45,784 nucleotides of DNA from Zunongwangia pacifica (GTDB lineage: Bacteria; Bacteroidota; Bacteroidia; Flavobacteriales; Flavobacteriaceae): contig NZ_JAKHSK010000038.1 of NCBI RefSeq assembly GCF_023499215.1, forward strand, positions 1-45,784. Direction: 5' to 3'. Position numbers and translations under genes: made by a program. The notes beneath the pieces are model-generated. The model searched no databases. It saw only the letters and a list, made by a program, of their open reading frames with translations, and was not told the origin of the DNA. Of this stretch, positions 8,393-17,756 are shown piece after piece; the first letter of the stretch is position 1, and the number at the start of each line of letters is the position of its first letter.

Positions 8393-8983
8393 ATGAAAGA
8401 CGATTTAGTTAAAGATCACATTATTAATTCTTCTGTTGCAGTATTTAAAAAATTGGGGTTTGATAAAGTCACGATGGATGATATTGCAAAAGCCGCAAAT
8501 AAAGGTAGGAGCACACTCTACTACTACTTTAAAAACAAAAACGAGGTTTTTGAGCAGGTGGCCGAAGTGGAATTCCTTTCTATAATAGAACCAGCCAAAG
8601 CGAAAATTAAAAAATCCAATAACATTGAAGAAAACCTACGGTTCTACAATGAGATTAAACTCAAAAGTCTCATAAACAAAACCAAAGAGTATACTTTTTT
8701 GCTGGAAGACATTAAGCAAAACTTAAACATTGCACATTCCCTATTTATGAAGTTAAGACATATAGAGAATAGCATTTTTCAGGAAATACTCACGTGGGCT
8801 ATCAATAAAAAAGAAATCGCTCCCATTAGTCAGGAAAATATGCAATTTTTAGCAATGACTATGGTAACCGCCTATAGCAGTTTAGAAAAAGAAATGCTGC
8901 TTTACGGTTCCTTAGAAAATATGTCGGTAAGGCTCGATTGGCTGGTCAACATTCTTATTAAAGGTTTAAAATACGATCAATAA
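8393..8983 (+). CDS. TetR family transcriptional regulator
   Basis: The protein has 196 residues. The N-terminal TetR DNA-binding domain covers about 8-55, with FKKLGFDKVTMDDIAKAANK and the recognition segment GRSTLYYYFKNKNEVF. The helical C-terminal part (60-196) is the ligand-binding and dimer region and is not conserved enough to suggest a ligand. It is immediately upstream of, and co-directional with, a complete RND efflux operon, with 31 bases to the adaptor gene. By analogy to AcrR-type systems it is probably the local repressor that responds to a toxic compound. Confidence 0.9.
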   Translation: MKDDLVKDHIINSSVAVFKKLGFDKVTMDDIAKAANKGRSTLYYYFKNKNEVFEQVAEVEFLSIIEPAKAKIKKSNNIEENLRFYNEIKLKSLINKTKEYTFLLEDIKQNLNIAHSLFMKLRHIENSIFQEILTWAINKKEIAPISQENMQFLAMTMVTAYSSLEKEMLLYGSLENMSVRLDWLVNILIKGLKYDQ

Positions 8984-9014
8984 CGAAAATCCTCACAAAT
9001 TAAAATTATAACAT

Positions 9015-10070
9015 ATGCGCAAGTTTCATTTCATCCTTTTGTTTTGTTTAGCAACGTTAACACTTCAAAGTTGTAAAAAAGAAGAAAAAGAAAGGGAAAT
9101 TCAACCCATCGAGGTTAAAACCGTAATGGTTGGCAACACTTCTTTAGAAAGTAGTGGAGCCCATTTTTCTGCCACTGGTAGAATTGCTGCCGATAAAAGC
9201 GTAAAACTAAGTTTTCAGGTATCCGGGACCATTGAACAATTTCCGGTAAGTATGGGCGATTTTGTACAAAAAGGAAGCCTAATTGCCAAAATAGACGGCA
9301 CCGCTTATCAAAAACAATATGAAGCAAGAAGAGCGCAAGCTGAAATGGCAAAAGACAATTACAACCGTGTAGAAGAAGTCTATAAAAAAGGAAGTATTGC
9401 TGAAGTAAAAATGGTAGAGGCACGCTCTAATTACAAACAGGCCGAAGCCGCCGCGCAAGCCAGCTACCAAAACGTAAAATTTACCCGTATTACCGCTCCT
9501 TTTACCGGTTATATTGGTGAAAAAATGATGGAAACCGGAGATCTGGCATCACCCGGGCAACCCATCGTCGATTTTTTTGATATCAATAAGCTTAAAGCCA
9601 TCATTCCAATTCCAGACGATCAGGTAAACCAATATCAAACCGGAGATAAAGCCATTGTAAAAATAGAAGTCTTAGATACCGAATATGAAGGTGAAATCAC
9701 CGAAATATCCGTACAATCAGACAGCAACACCCCTAGCTATACCGCAAAAATTACCATTAATAATGACGATAAAAAAATTAAGCCCGGGATGGCCTGTACC
9801 GTTACACTTCCCGAAAAAGAAAATACTTCAGAAGAAACCTCTAACACTTTCATTGTTCCTGTAGAAACCGTATCGGTAACCGAAAAGAATGAAAATTTTG
9901 TCTATGTAGTAAACGAAAACAAAGCAGAACGACGCATTGTAAAAACCGGAAAACTATACAACAATGGCATCACCATCACTGAAGGTTTGCAAAAAGGAGA
10001 TCAACTTATTACTTCAGGCTACCATAAGCTCACTCAAGACACTCCGGTAACAATTATAAACAAACAATAA
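9015..10070 (+). CDS. RND efflux periplasmic adaptor (membrane fusion) lipoprotein
   Basis: The protein has 351 residues and a lipoprotein signal, MRKFHFILLFCLATLTLQSC with Cys20. A biotinyl-lipoyl-like half-motif (SGTIEQFPVSMGDFVQKGSLIAKID) is followed by an alpha-helical hairpin at about 95-150. The second lipoyl half (ITAPFTGYIGEKMMETGDLASPG) and beta-barrel and membrane-proximal domains complete an HlyD/AcrA-type adaptor. It would link the inner-membrane pump encoded 11 bases downstream to the TolC-like channel. Substrates are not deducible; the pump is HAE-type, so organic toxicants are likelier than metals. Confidence 0.9.
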   Translation: MRKFHFILLFCLATLTLQSCKKEEKEREIQPIEVKTVMVGNTSLESSGAHFSATGRIAADKSVKLSFQVSGTIEQFPVSMGDFVQKGSLIAKIDGTAYQKQYEARRAQAEMAKDNYNRVEEVYKKGSIAEVKMVEARSNYKQAEAAAQASYQNVKFTRITAPFTGYIGEKMMETGDLASPGQPIVDFFDINKLKAIIPIPDDQVNQYQTGDKAIVKIEVLDTEYEGEITEISVQSDSNTPSYTAKITINNDDKKIKPGMACTVTLPEKENTSEETSNTFIVPVETVSVTEKNENFVYVVNENKAERRIVKTGKLYNNGITITEGLQKGDQLITSGYHKLTQDTPVTIINKQ

Positions 10071-10081
10071 GTCCTTATTTT

Positions 10082-13000
10082 ATGAAAAAGCAAGGTTCGA
10101 TGATAGAATGGGCAATGAAAAACAAAGCTTTTCCACTGGCATTAGCTTCTGTTTTTGTGGTGATTGGCTTGTTAGGGCTTTTCAATATGCCCCGTAACGA
10201 ATTTCCTGAATTTACGATTCGCCAAGGATTGGTAATGGGGTTTTATCCCGGCGCCAATTCACAAGAAGTAGAAGAGCAGCTTACCGCTAAAGTCGAAAAA
10301 TTCCTGTTCAGCTATAATGAAGTAGACAAAGAAAAAACCTACTCTTATACCCGTGATGGCGAAATGTACATTTATGTGGAAGTAGCCAACCGCGTAGGCC
10401 ACAATGAAACTGAACAATTTTGGAACAAGATTAAAAACGACCTATTAATCTTTCAGCAGCGTAGTGTTCCCCCCGGTGTTAAGGGAATTATAGTGAACAG
10501 TGATTTTGGAAGTACCGCCGCGATGATCCTGGCTGTAGAATCTAAAACCAGACCTTACAAAGACCTGCAAAAACACGTAGAAGAAATAGAAGATCAACTT
10601 CGCCAGGTGGAAGGGATGGCAAAAATTAGCCACTCTGGCGGACTTACCGAGCAAATTGCGGTTTACGTAGATCAAAATAAACTGGCACAATACGGCATTA
10701 GCCCGGGCACTTTAATGCAAAGCTTGCAATCGCAGGGAACCATACGGCCCAACGGTACGTTAGAGTCGCCCACTTTTGACCGCCCTATAAATATGGACGT
10801 GTTCCTTAAAAATGTGACCGATATTTCCAACCACATTGTAAGCACCGATCGGGACGGTCGTGTGATCCGTATAAAAGATATTGCCGAAGTAAAAAAAGAA
10901 TACGAAGATCCAGACTCCTTTATTACCGCCAACGGCACCAAAGCGATGATCATTACGCTCGAGATGGCTTCAGGCAACAATATTGTACAATTTGGAGACC
11001 GAATTGATGAAAAACTCGACACCTTTAAAGAACAACTTCCGCAGGATATTCAGGTAAGAAAAATTGCCAATCAGCCCGAAGTAGTTCACCACTCCATAAG
11101 CCACTTCCTTAAAGAATTTGGCTTTGCCCTGGCGGGTGTAATTATTGTAACCCTACTGCTCCTACCCTTTCGTGTAGCTTCAGTTGCCGCAGCCACCATT
11201 CCTATTACCATTCTCGCCACCCTTGCGTTAATGTTTATGTTGGGAATGGAGCTGAATACCGTAACCTTAGCCGCCCTCATTATCGTACTGGGGATCGTGG
11301 TAGATGATCCCATTGTGGTCATAGATAACCACGTAGAGAAACTAGATGAAGGACAATCGGTTTGGAAAGCCGCCCTTAACAGTGCCAAAGAACTTTTCCC
11401 ATCGGTATTTACAGCAACCCTTGCCATATCGGCCACCTTCCTGCCTTTAGTATTCTTTATGACGGGAACCGCGAAAGACTTTTTAAGTACCTTCCCCTAT
11501 ACCATAATGCTGGCATTATTCCTTTCGCTCGCCATTTCTGTATTATTAGTGCCCTTCTTCAATACCATATTCATTAAAAAAGGATTGCACCATAACAAAA
11601 AGGAAGAAGACAAAGAGAAGAAAAAATCGATGCTAGAAAAGTTACAGCACTTCTTCGATAAGAGTGTTGAAAGCGCAATGAAGCATTATAGAACTACAGT
11701 AGGTATTGGTGTACTTTCCATAGTTTTGGGAGTATTCTTTTTCTCTAACCTATCGCAAGAATTGTTTCCGGTAATTGAAAGGAACCAATTTGCTGTAGAA
11801 GTTTATCTTTCTAAAAACAGCAGTCTCGAAGAAACCGAAAAAGTAGTAAAAGAATTTGAGAAGGTTTTAGAAAAAGACGAGCGTATTCACGACTATACCA
11901 GTTTTATAGGCGAAAGTTCACCGCGTTTCCATATGGTTTACGCGCCCAACCTTCCCGCTAAGAACTATGCTCAAATTTTGGTCACCACTACCTCAGACGA
12001 TGCTACCGAAGAAGTGCTGAAAGAATATGATAAAAAATACGCTGAAATGTTTACCAATGCGTATTTAAGGATGAAACAGCTAAATATGATTGCCAAACCC
12101 GCACAGGTAGAAGTGCGCCTTTTTGGTGATAATATCGACACCTTAAAAAGCTACGGAGATAAAATCATTGACCTGGCAAGAGAAACCCCAGAAACCATTT
12201 GGTCCAGAACCAATTATGGGGAAATGCAGCAAACCGTTGCCATTGATGTCGATGAGGCCGAAGCATCACGCATAGGACTTACCCGTGAAAATATCGCCAA
12301 CACCATAGCGATGAATATGGAAGGATTAAATGCCACACAGGTTTGGGATGGCGATTATGCCATTAACGTAAAAGTAAAGGCTGAAGATCATAAAGATCAA
12401 TCGGTTTCCAGCCTAAGGGAATTATCCATTATCTCACCTAATACCGGTAAAACAGTACCACTACGTCAGGTAGCCAAGATAACCCCGGGTTGGGAACAAG
12501 AACAAATTGTAAGACGTAACGGAATGCGCTGCTTAACCGTACGTGTAGATATTGAAAAAGGAGCCGTAGCCAATGTGGTATTAGGTAAACTTCGTCCTAA
12601 AATCGAAGAAATGGAGCTTCCAGACAGTATCACTGTAGGCTATGGAGGTGAACACGAAATGAGTCAGGAAAACCTGGTACCTATGGGAATCTCATTATCC
12701 ATAAGTGTCCTTATTATTTTCCTTATCCTGCTTTGGCATTTTAGGGAATTTAAACAAGCCCTATTAAGTTTCATCACAATGCCACTTAGTATATTTGGTG
12801 CAGCCCTAGGACTAATGTTAATGCAATATCCTTTTGGATTTACTTCCTTCTTAGGGATATTGGCACTTTGCGGGATCGTGGTAAGAAACGGTATTATTTT
12901 AATCGATTTTGCCAATGAATTAAGAGTTCATCACGACCATTCAGTATACCAAGCTGCCGCACACGCCGCCAAACGAAGAATGCGTCCTATTTTCCTTACC

Positions 13001-13207
13001 TCCTCTGCCGCCGCCGTTGGAGTGACGCCAATGATTATTAGTAGATCAAGTTTATGGGGACCATTAGGAACCGTTATCGCCTTTGGTTTAATGATGTCTA
13101 TGATACTTACCCTATATGTTTTACCCGTATTATACTGGTTGTTCTTTAGGAACGAAAAAGACGAAGAGGAAAAAGAAGAAACAAAAGAAAATAATGCAAA
13201 CGCCTAG
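10082..13207 (+). CDS. RND multidrug efflux transporter, AcrB/MexB-like (HAE family)
   Basis: The protein has 1041 residues, the standard RND length. There is an N-terminal membrane helix at about 15-33, a large periplasmic porter/docking loop, a central block of membrane helices (about 345-500), a second large loop and a C-terminal block from about 865. The proton-relay pair in TM4 is intact (LGIVVDDPIVVIDN, Asp408-Asp409, equivalent to AcrB Asp407/Asp408). The LWGPLGTVIAFGLMMSM C-terminal helix is typical. It forms a tripartite pump with the adaptor before it and the TolC homologue after it. The last codons run into the start region of the next gene, implying translational coupling. Confidence 0.93.
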   Translation: MKKQGSMIEWAMKNKAFPLALASVFVVIGLLGLFNMPRNEFPEFTIRQGLVMGFYPGANSQEVEEQLTAKVEKFLFSYNEVDKEKTYSYTRDGEMYIYVEVANRVGHNETEQFWNKIKNDLLIFQQRSVPPGVKGIIVNSDFGSTAAMILAVESKTRPYKDLQKHVEEIEDQLRQVEGMAKISHSGGLTEQIAVYVDQNKLAQYGISPGTLMQSLQSQGTIRPNGTLESPTFDRPINMDVFLKNVTDISNHIVSTDRDGRVIRIKDIAEVKKEYEDPDSFITANGTKAMIITLEMASGNNIVQFGDRIDEKLDTFKEQLPQDIQVRKIANQPEVVHHSISHFLKEFGFALAGVIIVTLLLLPFRVASVAAATIPITILATLALMFMLGMELNTVTLAALIIVLGIVVDDPIVVIDNHVEKLDEGQSVWKAALNSAKELFPSVFTATLAISATFLPLVFFMTGTAKDFLSTFPYTIMLALFLSLAISVLLVPFFNTIFIKKGLHHNKKEEDKEKKKSMLEKLQHFFDKSVESAMKHYRTTVGIGVLSIVLGVFFFSNLSQELFPVIERNQFAVEVYLSKNSSLEETEKVVKEFEKVLEKDERIHDYTSFIGESSPRFHMVYAPNLPAKNYAQILVTTTSDDATEEVLKEYDKKYAEMFTNAYLRMKQLNMIAKPAQVEVRLFGDNIDTLKSYGDKIIDLARETPETIWSRTNYGEMQQTVAIDVDEAEASRIGLTRENIANTIAMNMEGLNATQVWDGDYAINVKVKAEDHKDQSVSSLRELSIISPNTGKTVPLRQVAKITPGWEQEQIVRRNGMRCLTVRVDIEKGAVANVVLGKLRPKIEEMELPDSITVGYGGEHEMSQENLVPMGISLSISVLIIFLILLWHFREFKQALLSFITMPLSIFGAALGLMLMQYPFGFTSFLGILALCGIVVRNGIILIDFANELRVHHDHSVYQAAAHAAKRRMRPIFLTSSAAAVGVTPMIISRSSLWGPLGTVIAFGLMMSMILTLYVLPVLYWLFFRNEKDEEEKEETKENNANA

Positions 13208-13214
13208 AAATAGT

Positions 13215-14519
13215 ATGAAAAAGATGCTAATAAAGAACAGTACACCCCTTGTTATTTGGTGTATGCTAAGTTTTTTGTCCTGCGGAAGTTTACTTGCACA
13301 AGAAAAACTAAATTTAGAAGAAGTTAAGCAAGCCGCATTATCGTACAGCAACGATATCAAAAACGGAAAAATAAGAATAGAACAGGCCGAAGCCGCCAAA
13401 CAAGAAGCTATTGCCAATTATTTTCCGCAAATTAGTGCAACCGGAATCGGCTTATATGGGTTTAAGGACTTTGTACCACCCATCCCAGAAATACTGCCCG
13501 ATGGAATCGATAATTTTTATCAGGCCGGAGCCACAGCAACCGAAGTTGTTTACGCCGGCGGAAAAATAAGAAGCGCCAGTGCCCTGGCAAGTCTTCAGGC
13601 AGAAACCCGAACCATACAAGCCGAGCAGGCAACAGATTCGGTAATTCTAAATACCGAACAAAAATACTGGCAACTGGTACAAGTACAAGAACAACTTAAA
13701 GCCATACGCGCTAGCAAAATGTACCTGGACGAATTACTGAAGCAACAACAAGATTTGCTTTCAGCCGGACTTATCGCCAAAAATCAATTACTTCGGGTAA
13801 GGACCAACCGCAGCAGAGTACTTTTACAACAAAGCAAACTCGGCAATCAGCGTAAACTGGCATTACTTGATTTAGGGCTTTATGTAGGGAAAATTTACGA
13901 TACGACGACCGTAGTCACAGATACGTTAAAACAAGTTACCCCACCCAGACTTAAATATCCTAATCCTGATCTCGATTTTCAAAACAACAATAATTACAAG
14001 CTGCTTGAAAAATCGATAACCGCATCCCAACTGCAAACGAAAATCACAAAAGCCGACTTATTACCACAGGTTTCTGTTGGAGTAAACGCGGGTTATTTCG
14101 GGACGTTCAACGATGCAATTGACAGTCAGTTTATGCCGGTGGCCTTTGGGATGGTAAGCATTCCCATCTCCGATTGGTGGGGAGCCGGTCGTCATAAAGT
14201 GAAACAAAAAGCGCTGCAGGAAAAAATTGTTCAGAATAATTTCGAAGATCGCAAAGACGAGCTTAAAATAGGCATTATGAAATCCTGGTACGACCTGATG
14301 GATGCCTACAAGCAAATTAACTATGCAAAGGACAATCTGGAGTATGCCAATGAGAACCTAAAAGTTCAACGGGATAATTACAACAGCGGACTGAACAACC
14401 TTACGGATCTGTTAGACGCGCAACAACAAGAAGAATCGGCAGAAACCGAATACGCCAATGCTTATGCCAATTATAAGATTGCAGAATCAAAGTATTTGTT
14501 TGTAACGGATAATTTATAA
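13215..14519 (+). CDS. TolC-family outer membrane efflux channel
   Basis: The ATG at 13215 gives a tidy signal peptide (MKKMLIKNSTPLVIWCMLSF to SLLAQ) and lies 8 bases after the pump's stop. An ATG at 13194, overlapping the pump gene, is the alternative. Two repeated OEP units of long coiled-coil helices are seen (about 30-210 and 240-430). Landmarks are LNLEEVKQAALSYSNDIKNG, the FKDFVPPIPEILPDG segment and the C-terminal YNSGLNNLTDLLDAQQQ motif found in almost all TolC homologues. It is the outer-membrane exit duct of the operon. Confidence 0.9.
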   Translation: MKKMLIKNSTPLVIWCMLSFLSCGSLLAQEKLNLEEVKQAALSYSNDIKNGKIRIEQAEAAKQEAIANYFPQISATGIGLYGFKDFVPPIPEILPDGIDNFYQAGATATEVVYAGGKIRSASALASLQAETRTIQAEQATDSVILNTEQKYWQLVQVQEQLKAIRASKMYLDELLKQQQDLLSAGLIAKNQLLRVRTNRSRVLLQQSKLGNQRKLALLDLGLYVGKIYDTTTVVTDTLKQVTPPRLKYPNPDLDFQNNNNYKLLEKSITASQLQTKITKADLLPQVSVGVNAGYFGTFNDAIDSQFMPVAFGMVSIPISDWWGAGRHKVKQKALQEKIVQNNFEDRKDELKIGIMKSWYDLMDAYKQINYAKDNLEYANENLKVQRDNYNSGLNNLTDLLDAQQQEESAETEYANAYANYKIAESKYLFVTDNL

Positions 14520-14625
14520 AATAAAGGAGGATTTCTCCATTGTAACACTTAGGATCACAAATCCTCATAGCTTTACAGTCTTATTTAAACAACTTTGCAT
14601 TTTCAGTGCAGCGGTTCATGAATAC

Positions 14626-14648
14626 GGGGACTTTTAGTCCCCTTTTTT
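14626..14648 (+). terminator. Rho-independent terminator of the efflux operon
   Basis: GGGGAC, TTTTA loop, GTCCCC, then six T. It is a compact textbook hairpin 107 bases after the tolC-like stop. A weaker GGAG/CTCC hairpin lies at 14525-14537. Confidence 0.85.
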
Positions 14649-14849
14649 ATTATATTCTAAAATTAGAATGAACTGAACTATCCCGGGGATGATATTCTCA
14701 ACAATCATAACCAGTCAACCAAACCTTCGTAATCGACAATCAAGAATAGCTACCTGAACTACGTTCAAAATCACTGCAAGTTCAATGAAAACATGGTCTG
14801 AGCTAAGAAATTCTTCCAAAATTTAGTTACCCCCATAAATCTGCTGCCA
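14649..14849. other. Intergenic sequence without recognisable gene
   Basis: Between the efflux terminator and the lactamase promoter. A minus-strand frame at about 14835-14915 reads without stops for 28 codons, but it has no start and matches no family I know. Confidence 0.3.
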
Positions 14850-14876
14850 TTGCAAGTATAAGACTCGGTAGATTTG
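14850..14876 (+). promoter_or_regulatory. Candidate promoter of the metallo-beta-lactamase fusion gene
   Basis: TTG at 14850-14852 and TAGATTTG (TAnnTTTG) at 14869-14876 are spaced by 16 bases. This is close to the TTG-17-to-23-TAnnTTTG pattern reported for flavobacteria. The start codon lies 45 bases downstream. Confidence 0.45.
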
Positions 14877-14921
14877 CTATCTTAGTCCCTCGCCAATCAG
14901 CAACAGCACCTTTTTGCAAAA

Positions 14922-16226
14922 ATGATAAAATTCCTACTAAACGTATTATTCATTGTCTTGATTTTCAGTGCTTGTAAACCGAATAATCACTATAAAGATT
15001 ATGAATCGGAAAGACTTCAAATCAAGCGAATCAACGATAATATATTTCAGCATACTTCTTATTTAGAAACAAAAAGCTTAGGGGTGGTTCCTTGCAATGG
15101 AATGGTCTATTTTAATGGAAATGAAGCTATCATTTTTGACACGCCCACAAATGATAAAGCTTCATCCGAATTAATCAATTGGATAGGTAACAAACATATC
15201 AAGGCAGTTTTGGTAACTCATTTTCATATCGACTGTTTGGGCGGATTAAATCCATTTCACGCTAACGGAATTAAATCTTATGCCACAAAACAAACCATTC
15301 AATTAGCCAAAGAAGATCACAGAGAAACAGTACCTCAAAATGGTTTTGAAAGTGAGTACGAATTTCAAATAGGAAATGAAGTTGTTTTTGCCAAATATTT
15401 TGGGCAAGGACACACAAAAGATAATATTATTGGTTACATACCCAGTGAAAAAACATTATTTGGCGGTTGTTTAATCAAGTCAGTTAACGCGTCAAAAGGG
15501 AATTTAGCCGATGCCAATACTTCTGAATGGCCTAAAACCATTGAAAAATTAAAACGAGAACTACCTGAAGTTGAAATTGTAATTCCCGGACACGGAAAAA
15601 ACGGCGGGAAAGAGCTTTTAGCTTATACGATTGATCTGTTTAAAGAAAAGGAACCGATCATTTTCTTTCTGCATAACCGATTTTTAGAAGAGCATCAATT
15701 AAACGAATCGCATCCGGAATTTGGACGGACTGAATACCAAGAAATCTTAGCTGAATTTGAAAAGAGTGGACTGCAAGTCATCAGCGAAAAAAGAAACGGT
15801 AATGTAAATGCCCGCGAATACGCTGTTGGCATTGTGAATCAGATAGACAGTTTAATAGAAAACGGAACTTTACCCAATAAAATAACCGTTGTAGGAACGT
15901 CTAAAGGCGGATATATTGCGCAATACGTTTCGACCTTAGCGAACAATCCTGAACTCAATTTTGTGTTTGTGGCCAGTTTTCAGGAGAGCGATATTCAAAA
16001 CATTCCAGAAATCAACTATTGTGGCAATATATTAACGATTTATGAAAAGTCAGACCCTTTCGGAGTTTCGGTAATGGAGCGAAAAAATAATTCCACCTGT
16101 CACATTGAGAATTTTAAAGAAATAGCACTGAATACCGGGATGGGACACGGTTTTTTATTCAAACCCTTACAAGAGTGGATGGAGCCAACTATAAAGTGGG
16201 CAAAGGGGAATTACAAGCTGAATTAA
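14922..16226 (+). CDS. Subclass B1 metallo-beta-lactamase fused to alpha/beta-hydrolase domain, lipoprotein
   Basis: The protein has 434 residues and a lipobox (FSAC, Cys18). Residues 30-240 are an MBL fold with the complete B1 ligand set: THFHIDCLGG (His100, His102, Asp104), GQGH (His164), GGC (Cys183) and IPGHG (His224). Residues 245-430 form a second domain with an alpha/beta-hydrolase look. It begins IIFFLHNRFLEEHQL and has a nucleophile elbow VVGTSKGG (Ser327), a plausible acid in KSDPFG (Asp378) and a catalytic His in MGHGF (His409). B1 enzymes normally end near the His224 segment at about 230-250 residues, so this is about 190 residues longer. The first domain may open beta-lactams and the second may hydrolyse an ester or amide, which is inference. 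Membrane anchoring puts both in the periplasm or at the surface. Confidence 0.8.
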   Translation: MIKFLLNVLFIVLIFSACKPNNHYKDYESERLQIKRINDNIFQHTSYLETKSLGVVPCNGMVYFNGNEAIIFDTPTNDKASSELINWIGNKHIKAVLVTHFHIDCLGGLNPFHANGIKSYATKQTIQLAKEDHRETVPQNGFESEYEFQIGNEVVFAKYFGQGHTKDNIIGYIPSEKTLFGGCLIKSVNASKGNLADANTSEWPKTIEKLKRELPEVEIVIPGHGKNGGKELLAYTIDLFKEKEPIIFFLHNRFLEEHQLNESHPEFGRTEYQEILAEFEKSGLQVISEKRNGNVNAREYAVGIVNQIDSLIENGTLPNKITVVGTSKGGYIAQYVSTLANNPELNFVFVASFQESDIQNIPEINYCGNILTIYEKSDPFGVSVMERKNNSTCHIENFKEIALNTGMGHGFLFKPLQEWMEPTIKWAKGNYKLN

Positions 16227-16457
16227 AATGTATAGAATAACACTTTATAACAAAATTAAACATACCCTTCATTTTCCTTCTCCTTATAATACTTGGCCGG
16301 GATGCTAAAGTTGAAAAGAAATCATCCATACGACCATTTCAACAAGTATTGCTTCCGCCCTACTCCAAAAAAAAATCAACCGCTAAATTTTCCATAAAAA
16401 AGCCCCCTAAAAACATAATGTCATTATAAAATCCTTTTCCTCCAGTAAAATTGTCGT

Positions 16458-16465
16458 TATATTTG
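16458..16465 (+). promoter_or_regulatory. Candidate -7 box of the DoxX-peroxidase operon
   Basis: TATATTTG matches TAnnTTTG and lies 28 bases before the DoxX ATG. No clear TTG is seen at the usual upstream spacing, so support is moderate. The remainder of 16227-16457 shows no gene. Confidence 0.4.
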
Positions 16466-16493
16466 TGTCGTAAACGATTCAATCTATATCGAT

Positions 16494-16919
16494 ATGAATA
16501 ACAAAACGTCTTCCCTTCAAAACATTGCCAGAATCCTATTGGGAGCTTTAATGGTAATAGCAGGGACAGGTCACCTCACCTTTCAAAGAGAAGAGTTTTT
16601 AGCCCAAGTACCGCGATGGCTCCCAGAAAATCCAATTTTTATGGATGCCGTGGTTTTATCTTCAGGAATTATTGAAATCCTTTTAGGCTTGGCAATGCTA
16701 TTTCCTATGAAACACAAAGTAAAAGTAGGATTAGCCCTAGCCATCTTTTATGTATTAATATTCCCCGGGAATATTTCACAATACACCAATGAAATTAGTG
16801 CTTTTGGGCTGGATACCGACACTAAAAGATTAATTCGTTTATTCTTTCAGCCTGTTTTAATTCTTTGGGCCTTATGGTCCACAGGCGCGTTACGTGATAT
16901 ACTCAACAAAAAAAATTAG
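16494..16919 (+). CDS. DoxX-like integral membrane protein (paralogue 2)
   Basis: The protein has 141 residues and four membrane segments. It shares long stretches with the protein at 2241-2681: [37 protein letters not shown] and ALWSTGA. It is followed after 2 bases by a glutathione-peroxidase gene, so the two are surely co-transcribed. DoxX-like proteins are often found with redox enzymes, and this pairing suggests a role in oxidative stress at the membrane, but no activity is established. One copy probably arose by duplication of the other or by an older family expansion. Confidence 0.82.
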   Translation: MNNKTSSLQNIARILLGALMVIAGTGHLTFQREEFLAQVPRWLPENPIFMDAVVLSSGIIEILLGLAMLFPMKHKVKVGLALAIFYVLIFPGNISQYTNEISAFGLDTDTKRLIRLFFQPVLILWALWSTGALRDILNKKN

Positions 16920-16921
16920 AT

Positions 16922-17413
16922 ATGGAAACGACAGCACAAAAAATTTACGATTTTAAAGCCACAACCTTAACCGGCAAAGAAATGGGTTTAGATCAATTTA
17001 AAGGTAAAACCATCATTGTAGTCAACACCGCAAGCAAATGTGGCTTAACCCCACAATACGAAGGCCTCGAAAAGCTATACCAAAATTATAAAGACAAAGG
17101 ATTGGTGATTTTGGGCTTTCCCTGCAATCAATTTGGGAGCCAGGAAAAAGGATCTTCTGAAGAAATTAGTGAATTTTGCCAGGTGAATTACGGTGTATCT
17201 TTTCAGATGTTTGAAAAAATAGAAGTGAACGGAAAGAACGCCCACCCCCTATACAAATACTTAAAGTCTGAACTTTCTGGTGGTATATTGGGAAGTAAAA
17301 TTAAATGGAACTTCACCAAGTTTGTGATCGATAAAAACGGAACTCCCGTAAAAAGGTTCGCTCCTACTACCAAACCCGAAAAAATGGAAGAATTCATTCA
17401 GAAAATATTATAA
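16922..17413 (+). CDS. Glutathione peroxidase-family thiol peroxidase
   Basis: The protein has 163 residues, the usual length for bacterial GPx-like enzymes. The catalytic tetrad is visible: Cys40 in [12 protein letters not shown], Gln70 in GFPCNQFG, and Trp129-Asn130 in KIKWNFTKF. Cys rather than selenocysteine is used. A probable resolving Cys86 lies in EFCQVNYGV, the position used by thioredoxin-dependent GPx-like enzymes such as yeast Hyr1. It therefore probably reduces organic hydroperoxides using thioredoxin rather than glutathione. No signal peptide is seen, so it is cytosolic. It is second gene after doxX-like, 2 bases apart. Confidence 0.92.
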   Translation: METTAQKIYDFKATTLTGKEMGLDQFKGKTIIVVNTASKCGLTPQYEGLEKLYQNYKDKGLVILGFPCNQFGSQEKGSSEEISEFCQVNYGVSFQMFEKIEVNGKNAHPLYKYLKSELSGGILGSKIKWNFTKFVIDKNGTPVKRFAPTTKPEKMEEFIQKIL

Positions 17414-17729
17414 TTCTGAATGAAATTTCCCCTTTAAAATGACGAAAATAGTAAGGTGCAAACCAACATTAATTCAGAAACAAAAAAACGTCAGTTTGAG
17501 TGATTTTTGGACAGATAACAACTGTATCTAGCATTCAAAATGTTACTTTAATGGACGGTCTTGACGCTGAACTAGCAAAAATGAGGTTAATAAAACTAGT
17601 TTATTCATTATTAATCCCTTAAAAATAAAATTCAAACAAAAAAAACACTAATTTGTCACTTATAACAAAACTTAGAAGCACAGTAAAAGCAGATGCAAAT
17701 ATTAGGACAGTATTCTATAAAAGCTGTTG
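17414..17729. other. Intergenic region, no gene seen
   Basis: AT-rich sequence between the peroxidase and the Crp-like gene. No open frame of note, and no clear terminator hairpin. Confidence 0.45.
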
Positions 17730-17737
17730 TAAATTTG
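17730..17737 (+). promoter_or_regulatory. Candidate -7 box of the second Crp-like gene
   Basis: TAAATTTG fits TAnnTTTG and lies 19 bases before the first ATG of the regulator. No convincing upstream TTG at standard spacing. Confidence 0.35.
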
Positions 17738-17756
17738 AATTCACCAAGTAAATGCT

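Noticed and set aside
14835-14915. Minus-strand open stretch of 28 codons before the lactamase gene
   Set aside because: No start codon, no known family, and it overlaps the candidate promoter of the gene on the other strand.
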